DNA of 64,000 nt from Candidatus Wallbacteria bacterium (lineage in GTDB: Bacteria; Muiribacteriota; UBA6191; JACPRK01), in the NCBI GenBank assembly GCA_016213845.1, contig JACQZN010000056.1, positions 1 through 64,000 of the forward strand, in the 5' to 3' direction. Each line of letters opens with the position of its first letter. Position 1 is the stretch's first letter. Positions 54,232 through 64,000 of this stretch are shown one piece after another. The notes beneath the pieces are model-generated. The model was not told the DNA's origin and did no database searches. It saw nothing but the letters and a program-made list of their open reading frames with translations. Made by a program: the position numbers and the translations under genes.

Positions 54232-56955
54232 CTAGATCTTGACGCGCCAGGCGACCGCGTTGAGCCGATTCCCGTGCGCGTCAGAGAGCGAGTCGAGGAT
54301 CACGACGAAGCTGTGCCCGTCGGCCGCCGTCGAGACGTCCACGGCGGACGTCGCGTTGGTCACCGTGAGCAAGGCGTCCGCGATGCCTTCCCGGGCGTTG
54401 CGAGACCATCCGGCGTGCGCAGGCTGCACCGGCGTGAGCGCAATGCCCGGGCCGCTCGCCTGCCCCTCCGCGTCAATCGGCACCAGCTTCGCCACCGCCG
54501 CTTCGGGACGCATCGAGATGGGGAACCGGAAGCTCACTCTCAAGCCACCCGCGGGCACCTGCGCGCCGGAGAGGTTGGCGTGGGTCTGGGCGTGGACCGG
54601 CAGTGTCCAGACCGGGTTGGTGTAGCAACGGAAGTCGAAGGGCGGCAATTCTCCGCGCTTTGTGAATCCGCCCAGCGAAAGCGCCGACGAGAGCTTCAGG
54701 GCACCCACCGGCCCGCGAGCCCCCTTGAGCCGGGAAACCACGGCCTCGCGCCACCCGTCTGCGTCCGCCGGGCTGCGCGGATCGGCCAGTGCCGTCGGCT
54801 CCAGCACCTCGGCCTTGCCCGTGTTGCGCTTGACCTGGACCAGCTTCACCGGCTTGCCGGGCGTGTCCAGGTAGACCTCGATTCGCTCGAGGTCGCCGCC
54901 GAAGGAGGAGCTGCCGTTCCAGCGATAGCGCATCATCGGTTCGGCCGAACCGGCCGCGACCAGCGCCGTCCTTCCCCCGTCGAGCGCGCCGTCGCCGCCG
55001 ATGCGCCCCTCGTCGTCCTCGTAGCGCAGCTCTTCGTGCCAGGTCTGGGTGCGCGCGTCGAAGTGGCCGTCCGAATCGAGCTTGAAATCGAGCACCGGCC
55101 CATCGGTCAGAACCCCCTGGCCATGCGCCAGCGCCAGCAGGGCCCGCTGCTGCTCGTTGGTGGCGCTCGGGTGGACCAGGGACGTGGCGTCGACGACCGT
55201 CCGCACCTTGCCGAAGGCGTTGTCGGTCATCCAGAAGAACTTGAACAGCCGCAGCAGGATCGACGGCATCGAGGAGAAGCCGCGGCCCGCCACGTCGGAG
55301 CGCCGGTTGAAATCTCCGTGCGCGTCGGAGCCCGCGACGATGAAGAGCTTGCGGACGAACTTCACATCCTCGCGCTCAGGGTTGGCCGTCGCCATCCCCC
55401 CGGCCAGGAACTCATGCCAGCGCGAGAGGCTGTACTGGAGCGAATCGTCCCAGTTCGGCTCGCCCCGCTTCCACCGATCGTTCTTCGACGGGTCCTCCAG
55501 GAGCGAACGGATCATCGGAGCCTGCGCGATCGACAACTCCACGTACCGGGAGTCCTTTTCGTTCCAGAGCTCGAAGCCCTTGAACACGAAGTCGCGTTCC
55601 ACGCCGTTGACCTTGCGGATGAAGTCGCCGCGCAGCGCTACGTCGAAGTGGCTGTCTTGCCAGACCGTGTCGAATCTCTGCGCCAGCCGGCTGCGGCTGA
55701 AGGGATGGGCCGCGTACGCGAAGCCGAGCGGGAAGTTCGGATCGTGAGTCACCTGCCCCAGCACCCAGTCGAGCTGGTTCGGATTCGGTTCGTCCCGCCA
55801 GAACAGGAAGCTGCCTCCGTGGAAGGGGCCGACGAAGTTGCGGGCCGAGAACAGGAGCAGGTGGGCCGAGAGGCTGCCGATCATGGCTCCCAGCGTGCCC
55901 GGGTGCTTGGCCAGCGAGAGCTCCTCTCCCCGCGTGATGCCGATGAGGTCGTTGTAGTTCTCGAACTCCTTCTGCCCCTCGGCGATCAGCTTGCCGTGGC
56001 GATCGATGAAGTAGTGCGAGTACTCGGGGTGCTTCAGCTGGATCGGGCCCGGTCCGATGCCCTCGGTGGTCGGGCCGTAGTGGGGGTAGTCGCGGTCGCT
56101 GTAGTAGTTGTTGTGGTCGGTCGTGATGATGCGATCGCCGGCGTTGTCGGGATCGTCGATGAACCCGAGCGCGTAGGCGCTCTCGAAGAGCATCCGCACC
56201 GGGCCGCCGTAGTTCTTCCGCAGGGCCTTGTAGGTGAGCTCGCTAGAGAACTCGGCGATCGTGTGGACGTGCGTGTCGAAGCTGCGCCAGCCCTCGAAGG
56301 ACGGCCAGGGATTCGGGTCCAGGGCAATCTCGAGCCGGCGACGGACCGTGTGCTCCGTCTGGAACGGGCCGTCCAGACGCTTGTAGCGCACGGAGGCGAC
56401 CAGGTGGATGACCGACGCCCCGCGGGAGGAGACCTCCTCCGGGATCGGGACGATCAGGATCGTGTGCCAGCCGCGATTGCCGTCATGGATCTCGGCGACC
56501 TGCCAGGGCGCATTGGGCCCCTGCGGAGGCTCCACCGGGCTCACCAGGTCGAGGTCGCTCGTCGTGCGGCCGAAGCCGTCCATCAGCTTGATCCCCTCCC
56601 CGGACAGTCCCGTCGAGGTCGCACCGCCGACGGCCGGTCCGCGGTCGTGGGCGTCCCAGAAGAGCGCCGGGCTCTCGGGCGCATCCCCGTCCTTCAGGGC
56701 GATCTCGAGGACCTGTACGCGGCGCCAGTCGGCCTTGGTCTCCGGAAAGAAGATCGTGACCGGGACGTAGTGCGCACGCCCAGGCCTGAGCCAGACGCGC
56801 CACGGGGCGTCCATCACGACGTTGAGGATGTCGAGCGAAACGTCCGCCTCGAGCGTGCCGACCCTCGGCTGGGCCGGCAATGGCTGCGCCGCCGCCGCCA
56901 GCAATAGCGCCAACCCGATACCCAGCAACCGCGCCCCGTTCACCCGATGCCTCAT
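54232..56955 (-). CDS. Secreted PHP-like metal-dependent hydrolase domain protein
   Basis: Signal-like MRHRVNGARLLGIGLALLLAAAAQPLPAQ; FDTHVHTIAEFS, IITTDHNNYYSD, GEELS, FIVAGSDAHGDF. Confidence 0.72.
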   Translation of the reverse strand: MRHRVNGARLLGIGLALLLAAAAQPLPAQPRVGTLEADVSLDILNVVMDAPWRVWLRPGRAHYVPVTIFFPETKADWRRVQVLEIALKDGDAPESPALFWDAHDRGPAVGGATSTGLSGEGIKLMDGFGRTTSDLDLVSPVEPPQGPNAPWQVAEIHDGNRGWHTILIVPIPEEVSSRGASVIHLVASVRYKRLDGPFQTEHTVRRRLEIALDPNPWPSFEGWRSFDTHVHTIAEFSSELTYKALRKNYGGPVRMLFESAYALGFIDDPDNAGDRIITTDHNNYYSDRDYPHYGPTTEGIGPGPIQLKHPEYSHYFIDRHGKLIAEGQKEFENYNDLIGITRGEELSLAKHPGTLGAMIGSLSAHLLLFSARNFVGPFHGGSFLFWRDEPNPNQLDWVLGQVTHDPNFPLGFAYAAHPFSRSRLAQRFDTVWQDSHFDVALRGDFIRKVNGVERDFVFKGFELWNEKDSRYVELSIAQAPMIRSLLEDPSKNDRWKRGEPNWDDSLQYSLSRWHEFLAGGMATANPEREDVKFVRKLFIVAGSDAHGDFNRRSDVAGRGFSSMPSILLRLFKFFWMTDNAFGKVRTVVDATSLVHPSATNEQQRALLALAHGQGVLTDGPVLDFKLDSDGHFDARTQTWHEELRYEDDEGRIGGDGALDGGRTALVAAGSAEPMMRYRWNGSSSFGGDLERIEVYLDTPGKPVKLVQVKRNTGKAEVLEPTALADPRSPADADGWREAVVSRLKGARGPVGALKLSSALSLGGFTKRGELPPFDFRCYTNPVWTLPVHAQTHANLSGAQVPAGGLRVSFRFPISMRPEAAVAKLVPIDAEGQASGPGIALTPVQPAHAGWSRNAREGIADALLTVTNATSAVDVSTAADGHSFVVILDSLSDAHGNRLNAVAWRVKI

Positions 56956-56971
56956 CCCTGCCGACCTTTCG

Positions 56972-57841
56972 TTACACGGCGACGAGCGCCAGCCCCGTCG
57001 CGTCCGCCTGCCGGACGACTTCCGCTCGGTCAAGCACCACGGTCCGGCCGGCCTCGATGGCCAGCACCGAAGCGCCGGCCTCGCCCAGGACTTCCAGCGT
57101 CCGCAGCCCCACCACGGGCAAGTCGAATCGCGTGTCCTGGTTCGGACCACTCATCTTGACAACCACCGTCCCGCGCCCGCCACAGGCGCCGGCCCGCTGG
57201 ATCGTGGAATCGGTCCCCTCCATCGCCTCCACCGAAACGATGACGCCCGACTTGACCACCACCGTCTGGCCGATGCCGATGTCGGCCATCTGCCGCGCCA
57301 CCTGGACCCCGAAGTCGACGTCCCCCTGCTCTCGAGAATCGGGCCGCCGTCGCGTCAAGACCGCCCGCTCCTGCGGAATGAAGGGCCCCATGAAGGAGGC
57401 CGACTCGCGCACCCGCAGCCCGCTACGTTCCAGCTCCCCCGCAATCGCCCGCAGGATGGCATCGTCGCCCCGGTGGCGGACCTTGCCCACCGTCTCCTGC
57501 AGCCTCTTCTCCATGCCTTCCAGCTCGAAGATGCGGCTCTTCTGGACCTTCCCCGCCATGACCAGCTCCCGGACCCCTTCGGCCCGAAAAGTCTCGATGG
57601 CTTTCGTCAAGCTTCCGATGCCGACCCAGACGATCCGGTCGACGTACTGCGACAGCTCCTGGCTCGCCTCCGCCTCGATGGCGACCGCCACTACCTCGTA
57701 CCCCTTGTCCCGCGCCGCCTGTGCCAGGGTGATCGGAAACCGCCCGTGGCCCGCGATGAGCCCGAGCTTCTCCCTGGGCTGGGCCGTCGGGGTCGCGCCA
57801 CCGGGCGGACTGGCGGAGGAGTTGTCATGCCGAACAGCCAT
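56972..57841 (-). CDS. lpxI: UDP-2,3-diacylglucosamine diphosphatase LpxI
   Basis: KLGLIAGHGRFPITLAQAARDKGYEVVAVAI, ELVMAGKVQK, SGVIVSVEAMEGTDSTIQRAG, DLPVVGLRTLEVLGEAGASVLAIEAGRTVVLDR. Confidence 0.93.
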   Translation of the reverse strand: MAVRHDNSSASPPGGATPTAQPREKLGLIAGHGRFPITLAQAARDKGYEVVAVAIEAEASQELSQYVDRIVWVGIGSLTKAIETFRAEGVRELVMAGKVQKSRIFELEGMEKRLQETVGKVRHRGDDAILRAIAGELERSGLRVRESASFMGPFIPQERAVLTRRRPDSREQGDVDFGVQVARQMADIGIGQTVVVKSGVIVSVEAMEGTDSTIQRAGACGGRGTVVVKMSGPNQDTRFDLPVVGLRTLEVLGEAGASVLAIEAGRTVVLDRAEVVRQADATGLALVAV

Positions 57842-58133
57842 GGCTTCTGTCGGAAGATGTGAATTTTAGCACGCCCCCGCGATCCACCGCCACTAGTTCT
57901 TGCCCCCGAATAATCCGTGGCGCCTACCCATGCCGGTTTCTCTTGGCGGCCCTCAGGTTGCCAAATCGAGTGCCGTGTAGGTACTCTTCCACGCAACATG
58001 CGTTTCGGTGGTGGCGAAGGCCTCGGGAAGGTGTGAACTGCGGCGGCTTCTAGCGCTCGTCGAGCGGCAATCCGAAGACGCGCGGCCCGCGCGCGGCAGG
58101 CGCTTTGCAGACGTGCTCGAGACGGGCGGGGGG

Positions 58134-59114
58134 ATGCGCTTGCGGGACCTCTTCCACCGGCAGCGCGAACTGTCTGAAACCGCCATGACACCGCGGCTGG
58201 TCGCCGACGATGACGACCCCGGCACGGTCTCCGACGGCCGCGAGGCCTTGGTGCTCGTTCACGGCCACTACTGGAAGGACGGCGTCGGCCATGACTTCGA
58301 TCCTGCCGAGCGCGCCTTTCTCTACGAACCATTCCGCGCCGATCCCCGATACGAGGAGCTCAGGCGCCGCTACCGCGTCTACACCTACCTCTACCCGAGC
58401 CACGCCGACTACGCCTACTCCTCGACCGCGCTCGCCGAAGCGCTAGAGCGGCTCCCCTCCCATGGCCCCCACCCCGACGTTACCGTCGTCGCCCACAGCA
58501 TGGGTGGCCTGGTCGCTCGCTACGCCATGCAGAAGGGGCGCGCTGGCGAGCGCCTCCGAAGACTGATCACCCTCGCCACACCCCACCACGGCACGATCCT
58601 GGCCTCCATCATCATGTCGGCCGGACCGCTGCACCGAAAGGTCGGCTGGGTCGGCCACGGCATCCAGAGACTGGGCCGCCGCGTCTGGACCCCCAGCCGC
58701 GGCATGGCCGGGATGGCACACGACAACTTCGACGGGCGCATCGACGAGGTCGAGGAAAATCAGCTAGGGCTCATGGTCAACCGCCAGCTCGCCGAGCTCA
58801 ATGCCACCGACCGCTACCTCGACCGGACCGTCTGCGTCATGGGGCGCGTCAAAGGCTGGTGGCTGAAGGGCCGCAGCGTTTGGGACCAGCTCCCCCGCTG
58901 GTTCATGACCCCCATCGACCCCATCTTCTCCGGGCTCGACCCACTCGTCCACCTCGAGAGCGGCATTGCCGATGGGCTGCCCGTCCAGTCGCGTCATGTC
59001 CTCGACGACCTGGACCACCAATCGATCGTCACCGATTCACGGACGCATGAACTGCTGTACGAGATGCTCCTGGCGTCCTCGTCGGCAGAGGCCGAGGAAG
59101 AGGCCGCCGCCTAG
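58134..59114 (+). CDS. Alpha/beta hydrolase, lipase/PGAP1-like
   Basis: [50 protein letters not shown]. Start uncertain (58008, 58134 or 58182). Confidence 0.85.
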   Translation: MRLRDLFHRQRELSETAMTPRLVADDDDPGTVSDGREALVLVHGHYWKDGVGHDFDPAERAFLYEPFRADPRYEELRRRYRVYTYLYPSHADYAYSSTALAEALERLPSHGPHPDVTVVAHSMGGLVARYAMQKGRAGERLRRLITLATPHHGTILASIIMSAGPLHRKVGWVGHGIQRLGRRVWTPSRGMAGMAHDNFDGRIDEVEENQLGLMVNRQLAELNATDRYLDRTVCVMGRVKGWWLKGRSVWDQLPRWFMTPIDPIFSGLDPLVHLESGIADGLPVQSRHVLDDLDHQSIVTDSRTHELLYEMLLASSSAEAEEEAAA

Positions 59115-60919
59115 CGGCCGGCGAGCTCGCGCGCAGCCGCCGCCGGATCCGCCGGAAAGCGCAGCCGGTGAAGCCGGGGGGCCAGGGCGAGGTTCGCCCG
59201 GAACCTGGCCGCCGTGAGCGGCTGCTCTATCGCCTCCAGAAGCTCCCGCAGCGGCCCGCCCGCCAGAGCCACGCGCGCGGCCTGGACCGCCGCGCAGCCG
59301 TCCAGCCCAGGGTGCGGCTGCGCGAACCGGGCCGCGACCCAGGCCAGCGGCAGCCGCTTCTCATGCCCAGGCCGCTTCCGGATCGTGAGCTGCAGTCTGG
59401 AGGCCAGCGGATCGGCCAGCCCCGCCCGATCGACGATGTGGACCCGATGGCCGTTCGAGAAGGATTCCAGGCCGATGAACCCTAGCGGCGCCACCATCGT
59501 GACGGCCGGGTCCCTGGGCCGCATCGGGTAGAACGAAAACCCCATGGGCGAGTCGCCTCCGCACTCCCGCGCCAGCGCACGTCGCTCCAGCCGCAGCTGT
59601 CGCCCACCCGCCATCGCGCGAATTCCTTCCGCCACTTCACCCCGGATCGATCCGGCAAAGTCTTCGGCGGAGACCGGATTCTCGCACCCCGTCATCTTCA
59701 CGTAGAAGCCTCTCTCATCGGCCACTCCCACAGCCTCGAAGCCCCCCCCGCTCGCGGGCCTCAACGCCACGGCACACACCAGGCACCAGCTCGCCAACAG
59801 CACAGCGGCCATTCCCGCGCGACATCGCGCCCCCGCCGCGGGCCACGGAACCACGCTCACCGGCAAGAGCGCCGCGAAGAGCGCCGGCAGCAGCATGCGG
59901 CCGTGCATGAAGTCGCCCCCCACCCGGACCACGTAAAGCGCCGAGAGGAGTGCCCCGAGCGCGGGAACCGCCGCGAGCAGCCGAGCCGTCCTGCTCCGCC
60001 GCGAGAGCTCGAGCCCACCCCACACGGCAAGCACGGCCAGTGGCACCCAGAGTTGGTAGGTGCCCGCCGTGTCCAGAAGATAGGCCCATCCCTGTTGCCA
60101 GTTGGCCAGCCCCGCTTCCTTCGCCAGGGCCGTGTTGGGCACCAGCGCCGCAAAGTAGCCCATCCGAAAGACCTGGTAAGCGGCGGGGACCACGCCGGCC
60201 AGCGCCAGCAACGCGGTCTTTCGGACCGCCCCTGGTGGCCCAGCGACCCAGAGCGCCCCCAGGAACGTGAGCGAGAAGATTCCCAGGTCGGGCCGCACCA
60301 GCGGCCCCAGCCCGAAAACGATCGCGGCAGCCGCCAATGCTCCCCTTCCCGAGACTGCGTGTACCAACAGCCCAAAGCTGCCGGCCAGCCATGCCAGCGC
60401 CAGCCCGGTCTCCAGCCCCGAAGTGCAGAAGTCCCACGCCGCCGGCACGGACGCGAAGACGAGCGCTCCGAGCGGCAGAAGCGGCCCAGATGCTGCACGA
60501 CCCACGCCCTCGCGGTTGCCTGGCCTCCAGAGCGATCCCGCAGCCCGCTGCGCCATCGCCAATCCCGCCACCGCACAGAGAGCACCCAGAAGGAGCGCGC
60601 CAGATTCCAGCGGGCCGCCGAGCGCGGCCCACCCGGTCAGGAGCGCCACCCAGAGCGGATTGGTGTAGGCCTCGACTCGCTCCCCTACGTTGAAAACCGG
60701 TCCGAACCCGGCCAGCAGGTTCTCCACCACGCGTAGGTCGATGAACGCGTCGTCGCAGATCCACCGCCGCCGCCACGCCATGGCCGCGAGCAGGATCACG
60801 GGCAGTGCCGTGAAGCCGGGGAGCGGCGGCGCCTCGCGTCGCACTCCGTCTGCGCTGTCTTGCAACACTCGGCGAGGTACCCTCCGGATCGTGCGCCGGA
60901 TGCCGATCCCCAGCCCCAC
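59111..60919 (-). CDS. Polytopic membrane protein, GT-C-type glycosyltransferase-like
   Basis: [45 protein letters not shown] (DD...F...N.GERVE.YTNPLW signature) with many TM segments. Convergent stop overlaps the neighbour at CTAG. Confidence 0.8.
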   Translation of the reverse strand: MGLGIGIRRTIRRVPRRVLQDSADGVRREAPPLPGFTALPVILLAAMAWRRRWICDDAFIDLRVVENLLAGFGPVFNVGERVEAYTNPLWVALLTGWAALGGPLESGALLLGALCAVAGLAMAQRAAGSLWRPGNREGVGRAASGPLLPLGALVFASVPAAWDFCTSGLETGLALAWLAGSFGLLVHAVSGRGALAAAAIVFGLGPLVRPDLGIFSLTFLGALWVAGPPGAVRKTALLALAGVVPAAYQVFRMGYFAALVPNTALAKEAGLANWQQGWAYLLDTAGTYQLWVPLAVLAVWGGLELSRRSRTARLLAAVPALGALLSALYVVRVGGDFMHGRMLLPALFAALLPVSVVPWPAAGARCRAGMAAVLLASWCLVCAVALRPASGGGFEAVGVADERGFYVKMTGCENPVSAEDFAGSIRGEVAEGIRAMAGGRQLRLERRALARECGGDSPMGFSFYPMRPRDPAVTMVAPLGFIGLESFSNGHRVHIVDRAGLADPLASRLQLTIRKRPGHEKRLPLAWVAARFAQPHPGLDGCAAVQAARVALAGGPLRELLEAIEQPLTAARFRANLALAPRLHRLRFPADPAAAARELAGR

Positions 60920-60964
60920 GGGTCGAGCGGCCGCTAGCGCCGGACTGCGAGCGGCCGGCCAGCC

Positions 60965-61174
60965 TCAGTCCTCGAGCCGGAACCCGATGCTGAGCACGAC
61001 CTGGTAGGAGGCGACCTTGCCCTTGCTGACAGCGCCTCGCATCTCCTTCACCTCGAACCAGTCCAGGTTCCGGAGCGTCTTCGACGCGCGTGTGATGGCG
61101 TTCTGAATGGCCTCCTCGTAGGACTTCTTCGAAGTACCGACCAGCTCGACCTTCTTGTAGACGTTGTCTGCCAT
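60965..61174 (-). CDS. Dodecin family flavin-binding protein
   Basis: MADNVYKKVELVGTSKKSYEEAIQNAITRASKTLRNLDWFEVKEMRGAVSKGKVASYQVVLSIGFRLED. Confidence 0.96.
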   Translation of the reverse strand: MADNVYKKVELVGTSKKSYEEAIQNAITRASKTLRNLDWFEVKEMRGAVSKGKVASYQVVLSIGFRLED

Positions 61175-61280
61175 GGGAGCTTCCTCCTCGCGTCCGCGGG
61201 GACATCCCGCACCAGCACCATAATCGCCCCCCTGCTTTGGCGCAAGCGCCAGCTCTCCCGGCTCGCTGCGTCCCGGGCGC

Positions 61281-62210
61281 TCAGATCCGCACGGGTGCCC
61301 AGACGGCCCGGTGGTCGCTGCCGAAGTGCTCGCTGCGGCCGGCCGGCGCAAGAAACCCGCCCTTCTTCGCGGACCCCGCATCGGAGTCGTACCAGATGTA
61401 GTCGAGCCGCTTGAGCATGATGCTGTGCCCGAAGATCCGGTTGAGTGACGAGTGCGTGTGCAGCCGCGAACCGTCGCTCTCGTACTCCAGCGCCATCTCC
61501 CGGAAGGTGCGCGACCCGTGGGATGCGTTCATGTCCATCGGGATGATCCGCGGCGCCGACGGGTACGGGGCCATCACCCGCCGAACCCATGCCTTCAACG
61601 TCCGCGCCTCCGCGACCCGATCGTCCTCATCCACCTTCTTGCCGCCCTTCTCGGCGCCGGACCAGACAAGCTTGCCGCAGAAAACGCCGAACGGCCGGCC
61701 CGTCGACTTCTCCGCCAGCACGACCCCCATGAATCTGAGGTTGTAACCGTTGTCGAGATGATCGATCACGACACTACCCAGCCGCTTCACCAGCGTCGCC
61801 TTGTCGGTCCGCCAGTGGACGGCCAGCCCGCTGCCCCGATCGCGAACGCCTTGCTCCTCGAAAACGTGCTCCCAGCTCCCGCCCGTGTGCCTGTTCAGGA
61901 ATCCCTGCATCTTGCGAGCGGATTCCAGGCCGATGACCTCCTCCTCTCCAATCACGGCCGCCTGCGGGCACTCCTTGGCCAGCAGCCGGGCAAAGGCCTC
62001 GGCTGTCTCCCACGTGACCTTGCCGGTGTCGCCGCTCACCGGATGCTTGCCTCCGATGTACGGGTTGCACTGGACCACCATCAAGCTCGTGGTCCGGGCC
62101 GCCGCCTTCGCCAACCCCGCGACAGGATCGAACCGACTCTGCCCCGACGCAGCCGATGCCACGACAAGAGCCAGAACCAGAACACCGACGCACGAGTTCA
62201 TCAAGGTCAT
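61281..62210 (-). CDS. Secreted endonuclease/exonuclease/phosphatase-like protein
   Basis: Signal-like N-terminus; LMVVQCNPYIGGK, VIGEEEVIGLE, IIPMDMNASHGSRTF, LDYIWYDSD, HFGSDHRAVWAPV. Confidence 0.78.
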   Translation of the reverse strand: MTLMNSCVGVLVLALVVASAASGQSRFDPVAGLAKAAARTTSLMVVQCNPYIGGKHPVSGDTGKVTWETAEAFARLLAKECPQAAVIGEEEVIGLESARKMQGFLNRHTGGSWEHVFEEQGVRDRGSGLAVHWRTDKATLVKRLGSVVIDHLDNGYNLRFMGVVLAEKSTGRPFGVFCGKLVWSGAEKGGKKVDEDDRVAEARTLKAWVRRVMAPYPSAPRIIPMDMNASHGSRTFREMALEYESDGSRLHTHSSLNRIFGHSIMLKRLDYIWYDSDAGSAKKGGFLAPAGRSEHFGSDHRAVWAPVRI

Positions 62211-62266
62211 CTGGAAACCTCCTGCCCTCCCCTATGCCCCCCCCGCCCCGAAGTTTACCCCTCCCC

Positions 62267-62306
62267 CTCAAGCCTCACTTCTCAAGCCTCAAGCCTCGAG
62301 CCTCAG
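62267..62306. repeat. Degenerate heptamer tandem repeat (CTCAAGC-type) overlapping the stop codon of the next gene
   Basis: CTCAAGC CTCACTT CTCAAGC CTCAAGC CTCGAGC CTCAG; TCA stop of the minus-strand gene at 62303-62305. Confidence 0.88.
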
Positions 62307-64000
62307 TTCACCCTCCCCCCCTGCCGTACCAGATCCACGGCCTCGTCGACGCTGGCGGCCGCAGGCACGTACTTGAGAAAAAAGTCGAAGATCGACTTCA
62401 CTTCCTGACAGACCTTCCCCTCGATCCGGAAGTCGGGCTGCTCCCCTCGAACCACCACCATCTCTCGGCGGCCGTTCATGTGGTAGAGCTTCGCCAAGAG
62501 CGCGATGCCCAGGCTGCCGATCCAGTGGACGCCGGTCAGGTCGACCACAAGCGGACCTGGCCCTTCGTCGTGCAAGAGCCCCAGCAGTTCCTCCTGGAAG
62601 GAGAGCTCCCGCACGGGCGTCACGTCGCGACGCACGCGCACCACCCGCACCCCGCCCGAGCGGCTCACGTCCAGGATGCCTCCATGCGCGCCGTGGGCGC
62701 CCTCCAGCTTCTCCAGCTTGCCCGCCAACCGCATCTCCGCAAGGGGCTGCGAGTACTCGAAGCTCTCTTCGATCTCCACCTGCGCCTCCTGGAGATGAAA
62801 CCGCATGCGGATGGGGCTGCCGTCTTTCAGCTCGACGCGCCGGTAGAGGTTGCCCACGCCGACCGTGTAGTCGCCGGCGGGAAAGTCCTCGAAGCGGCGC
62901 GGCGTGATCCCTGCCCCCCTGCCGTTGATGAAGATCTCCTTGCCCTCGGGGTCGCTCTTCACGATGAGGATGGCGCCCGGAACCGGAACACCGACGAGGT
63001 TCCGGATGCCCTTCAGCACCGGATCGATCAGCGCCGCCCGCCCGATGCTGCCGCTGCGCGCCTTGAGCCGGTTCAGCCACGTGAGGTCCGGCGGCTCCTC
63101 CGGCAAGCTGGCCAGCACTTTCGCCTGCGCGCGCTCCAAGAGCGGCTCCTTCCACGAGGCCTCTAGCGGCTGCTCCGCAAGCACCCCCAGGACCCGCTCC
63201 AGCAGCTCCCACTGACCCCGCCTCACCAGCCGCTCGGCCAACGTCTCGGTCACCTCCGCCGAGTGCTCCCTCACCTTCTGGTTCGCCGGGTGCTCGCCCG
63301 CCAGCCCCAGCCCGCGGCGGAAGAACCCGATCGACATCTCCCACTCCCCCTTCGACGCCGCCAGCTCGGTGAGGTACGACAGGCAGGTCAGAAAGGTGTA
63401 CGGCAGCTTGCCGTTCTGCGGATACTCGCGCAGGAGCCCCTCCATCCTCTCCTGGGACTTGCGAACGCCGTCGGGGCGGCCCAGGTGAACCTGGTCCTCG
63501 AGCAGGTTTCCGTAGACGCGCATCAGGAAGACGCCCAGCTCGTCGTTCTCGGGACAGTCGGATTGCAGCTCCTCCAGATCTTCGACCAGGTAGCTGGCCC
63601 AGAGAGGGTCGATGAACCAGCGCAGGTCCCGGAAAGCGGTCTCCAGGACCGTGCCGTAGTTGGTGATCAGCTCGACGTCCTGGCGGTTCTTGAGCCCCTC
63701 CAGACTGTAGTGCAGCTTCGGCACCACGCGCGACGCCTCCCACGGGCTGACGTTGGCGACCGCGTTCTTGACCATCTCGCTGTAGATCATCGCCACCGAC
63801 TGCCGTAGCTCCAGGTCCTGGAATCCGTCGATGAAGCGCTCGAAAGCTTCCTGCGCCAGCAGGAAGGCGCCGTTGTCGAAGAGCAGCTTGTTGAGCAGCA
63901 CCTCCTCGAGCACGTCCTTGGGAACCGGCTTGCGGTTGACGCGCGCCACGACCTCCTCGGCGCCGATGCCGAAGACGCCGGCAGCGCTGCGGACGATCTC
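62303..64000 (-). CDS. TPR-like/PEGA/STAS-like domain protein; 5' end probably outside the window
   Basis: GAILIVKSDPEGKEIFINGRGAGITPRRFEDFPAGDYTVGV (PEGA); GPLVVDLTGVHWIGSLGIALLAKLYHMNGRREMVVVRGEQPDFRI (STAS-like). ORF track starts near 63949, but upstream codons (EIVRSAAGVFGIGAEEV) appear open to the window edge. Confidence 0.75.
   Translation of the reverse strand, partial: EIVRSAAGVFGIGAEEVVARVNRKPVPKDVLEEVLLNKLLFDNGAFLLAQEAFERFIDGFQDLELRQSVAMIYSEMVKNAVANVSPWEASRVVPKLHYSLEGLKNRQDVELITNYGTVLETAFRDLRWFIDPLWASYLVEDLEELQSDCPENDELGVFLMRVYGNLLEDQVHLGRPDGVRKSQERMEGLLREYPQNGKLPYTFLTCLSYLTELAASKGEWEMSIGFFRRGLGLAGEHPANQKVREHSAEVTETLAERLVRRGQWELLERVLGVLAEQPLEASWKEPLLERAQAKVLASLPEEPPDLTWLNRLKARSGSIGRAALIDPVLKGIRNLVGVPVPGAILIVKSDPEGKEIFINGRGAGITPRRFEDFPAGDYTVGVGNLYRRVELKDGSPIRMRFHLQEAQVEIEESFEYSQPLAEMRLAGKLEKLEGAHGAHGGILDVSRSGGVRVVRVRRDVTPVRELSFQEELLGLLHDEGPGPLVVDLTGVHWIGSLGIALLAKLYHMNGRREMVVVRGEQPDFRIEGKVCQEVKSIFDFFLKYVPAAASVDEAVDLVRQGGRVN

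Noticed and set aside
54166-56907. 913-aa plus-strand ORF antisense to the PHP-like protein
   Set aside because: Composition biased, no recognisable motifs; opposite strand has signal peptide and metal-binding motifs.
59715-61205. 496-aa minus-strand ORF overlapping the GT-C-like and dodecin genes in another frame
   Set aside because: Gly/Arg-rich frame without motifs; the other minus frame gives the polytopic membrane protein and dodecin.

Overview
GC-rich chromosomal window from an unidentified Gram-negative-type bacterium (lpxI, outer-membrane barrel candidate, PilT ATPases). I support about 52 protein-coding genes. I saw no rRNA, tRNA, CRISPR array, transposase or phage genes. Most of the window is housekeeping or ordinary accessory content: two PilT ATPases, gamma-glutamyltransferase, NagZ, MoeA, ABC transporters, lipases, LpxI and dodecin. 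The parts most worth following up are: (1) a tight operon of thiol-rich membrane protein, ABC ATPase, ABC permease and a PqqD-like/radical SAM-SPASM/ArsM-type methyltransferase triple fusion; (2) a compact chemosensory cluster with a soluble MCP carrying two signalling tips, a CheA-like kinase lacking Hpt, a separate Hpt-CheW protein, and a CheB whose expected catalytic His is Asp; (3) an operon of pseudo-receiver/tandem-cNMP protein, GspE/PilB-family pseudo-ATPase and rhodanese; (4) a NUDIX-DUF429-like fusion; (5) short intergenic arrays with a 7-nt period that sit against start or stop codons, including an inverted pair flanking a 139-bp core; (6) a perfect 29-bp-stem hairpin with a diverged second copy of one arm; (7) 27-bp perfect direct repeats bracketing a DUF4143-type ATPase; (8) an aromatic acyl-CoA-type catabolic cluster with a PaaA/BoxB-like di-iron oxygenase. 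All family calls come from reading motifs by eye; no database search was run.
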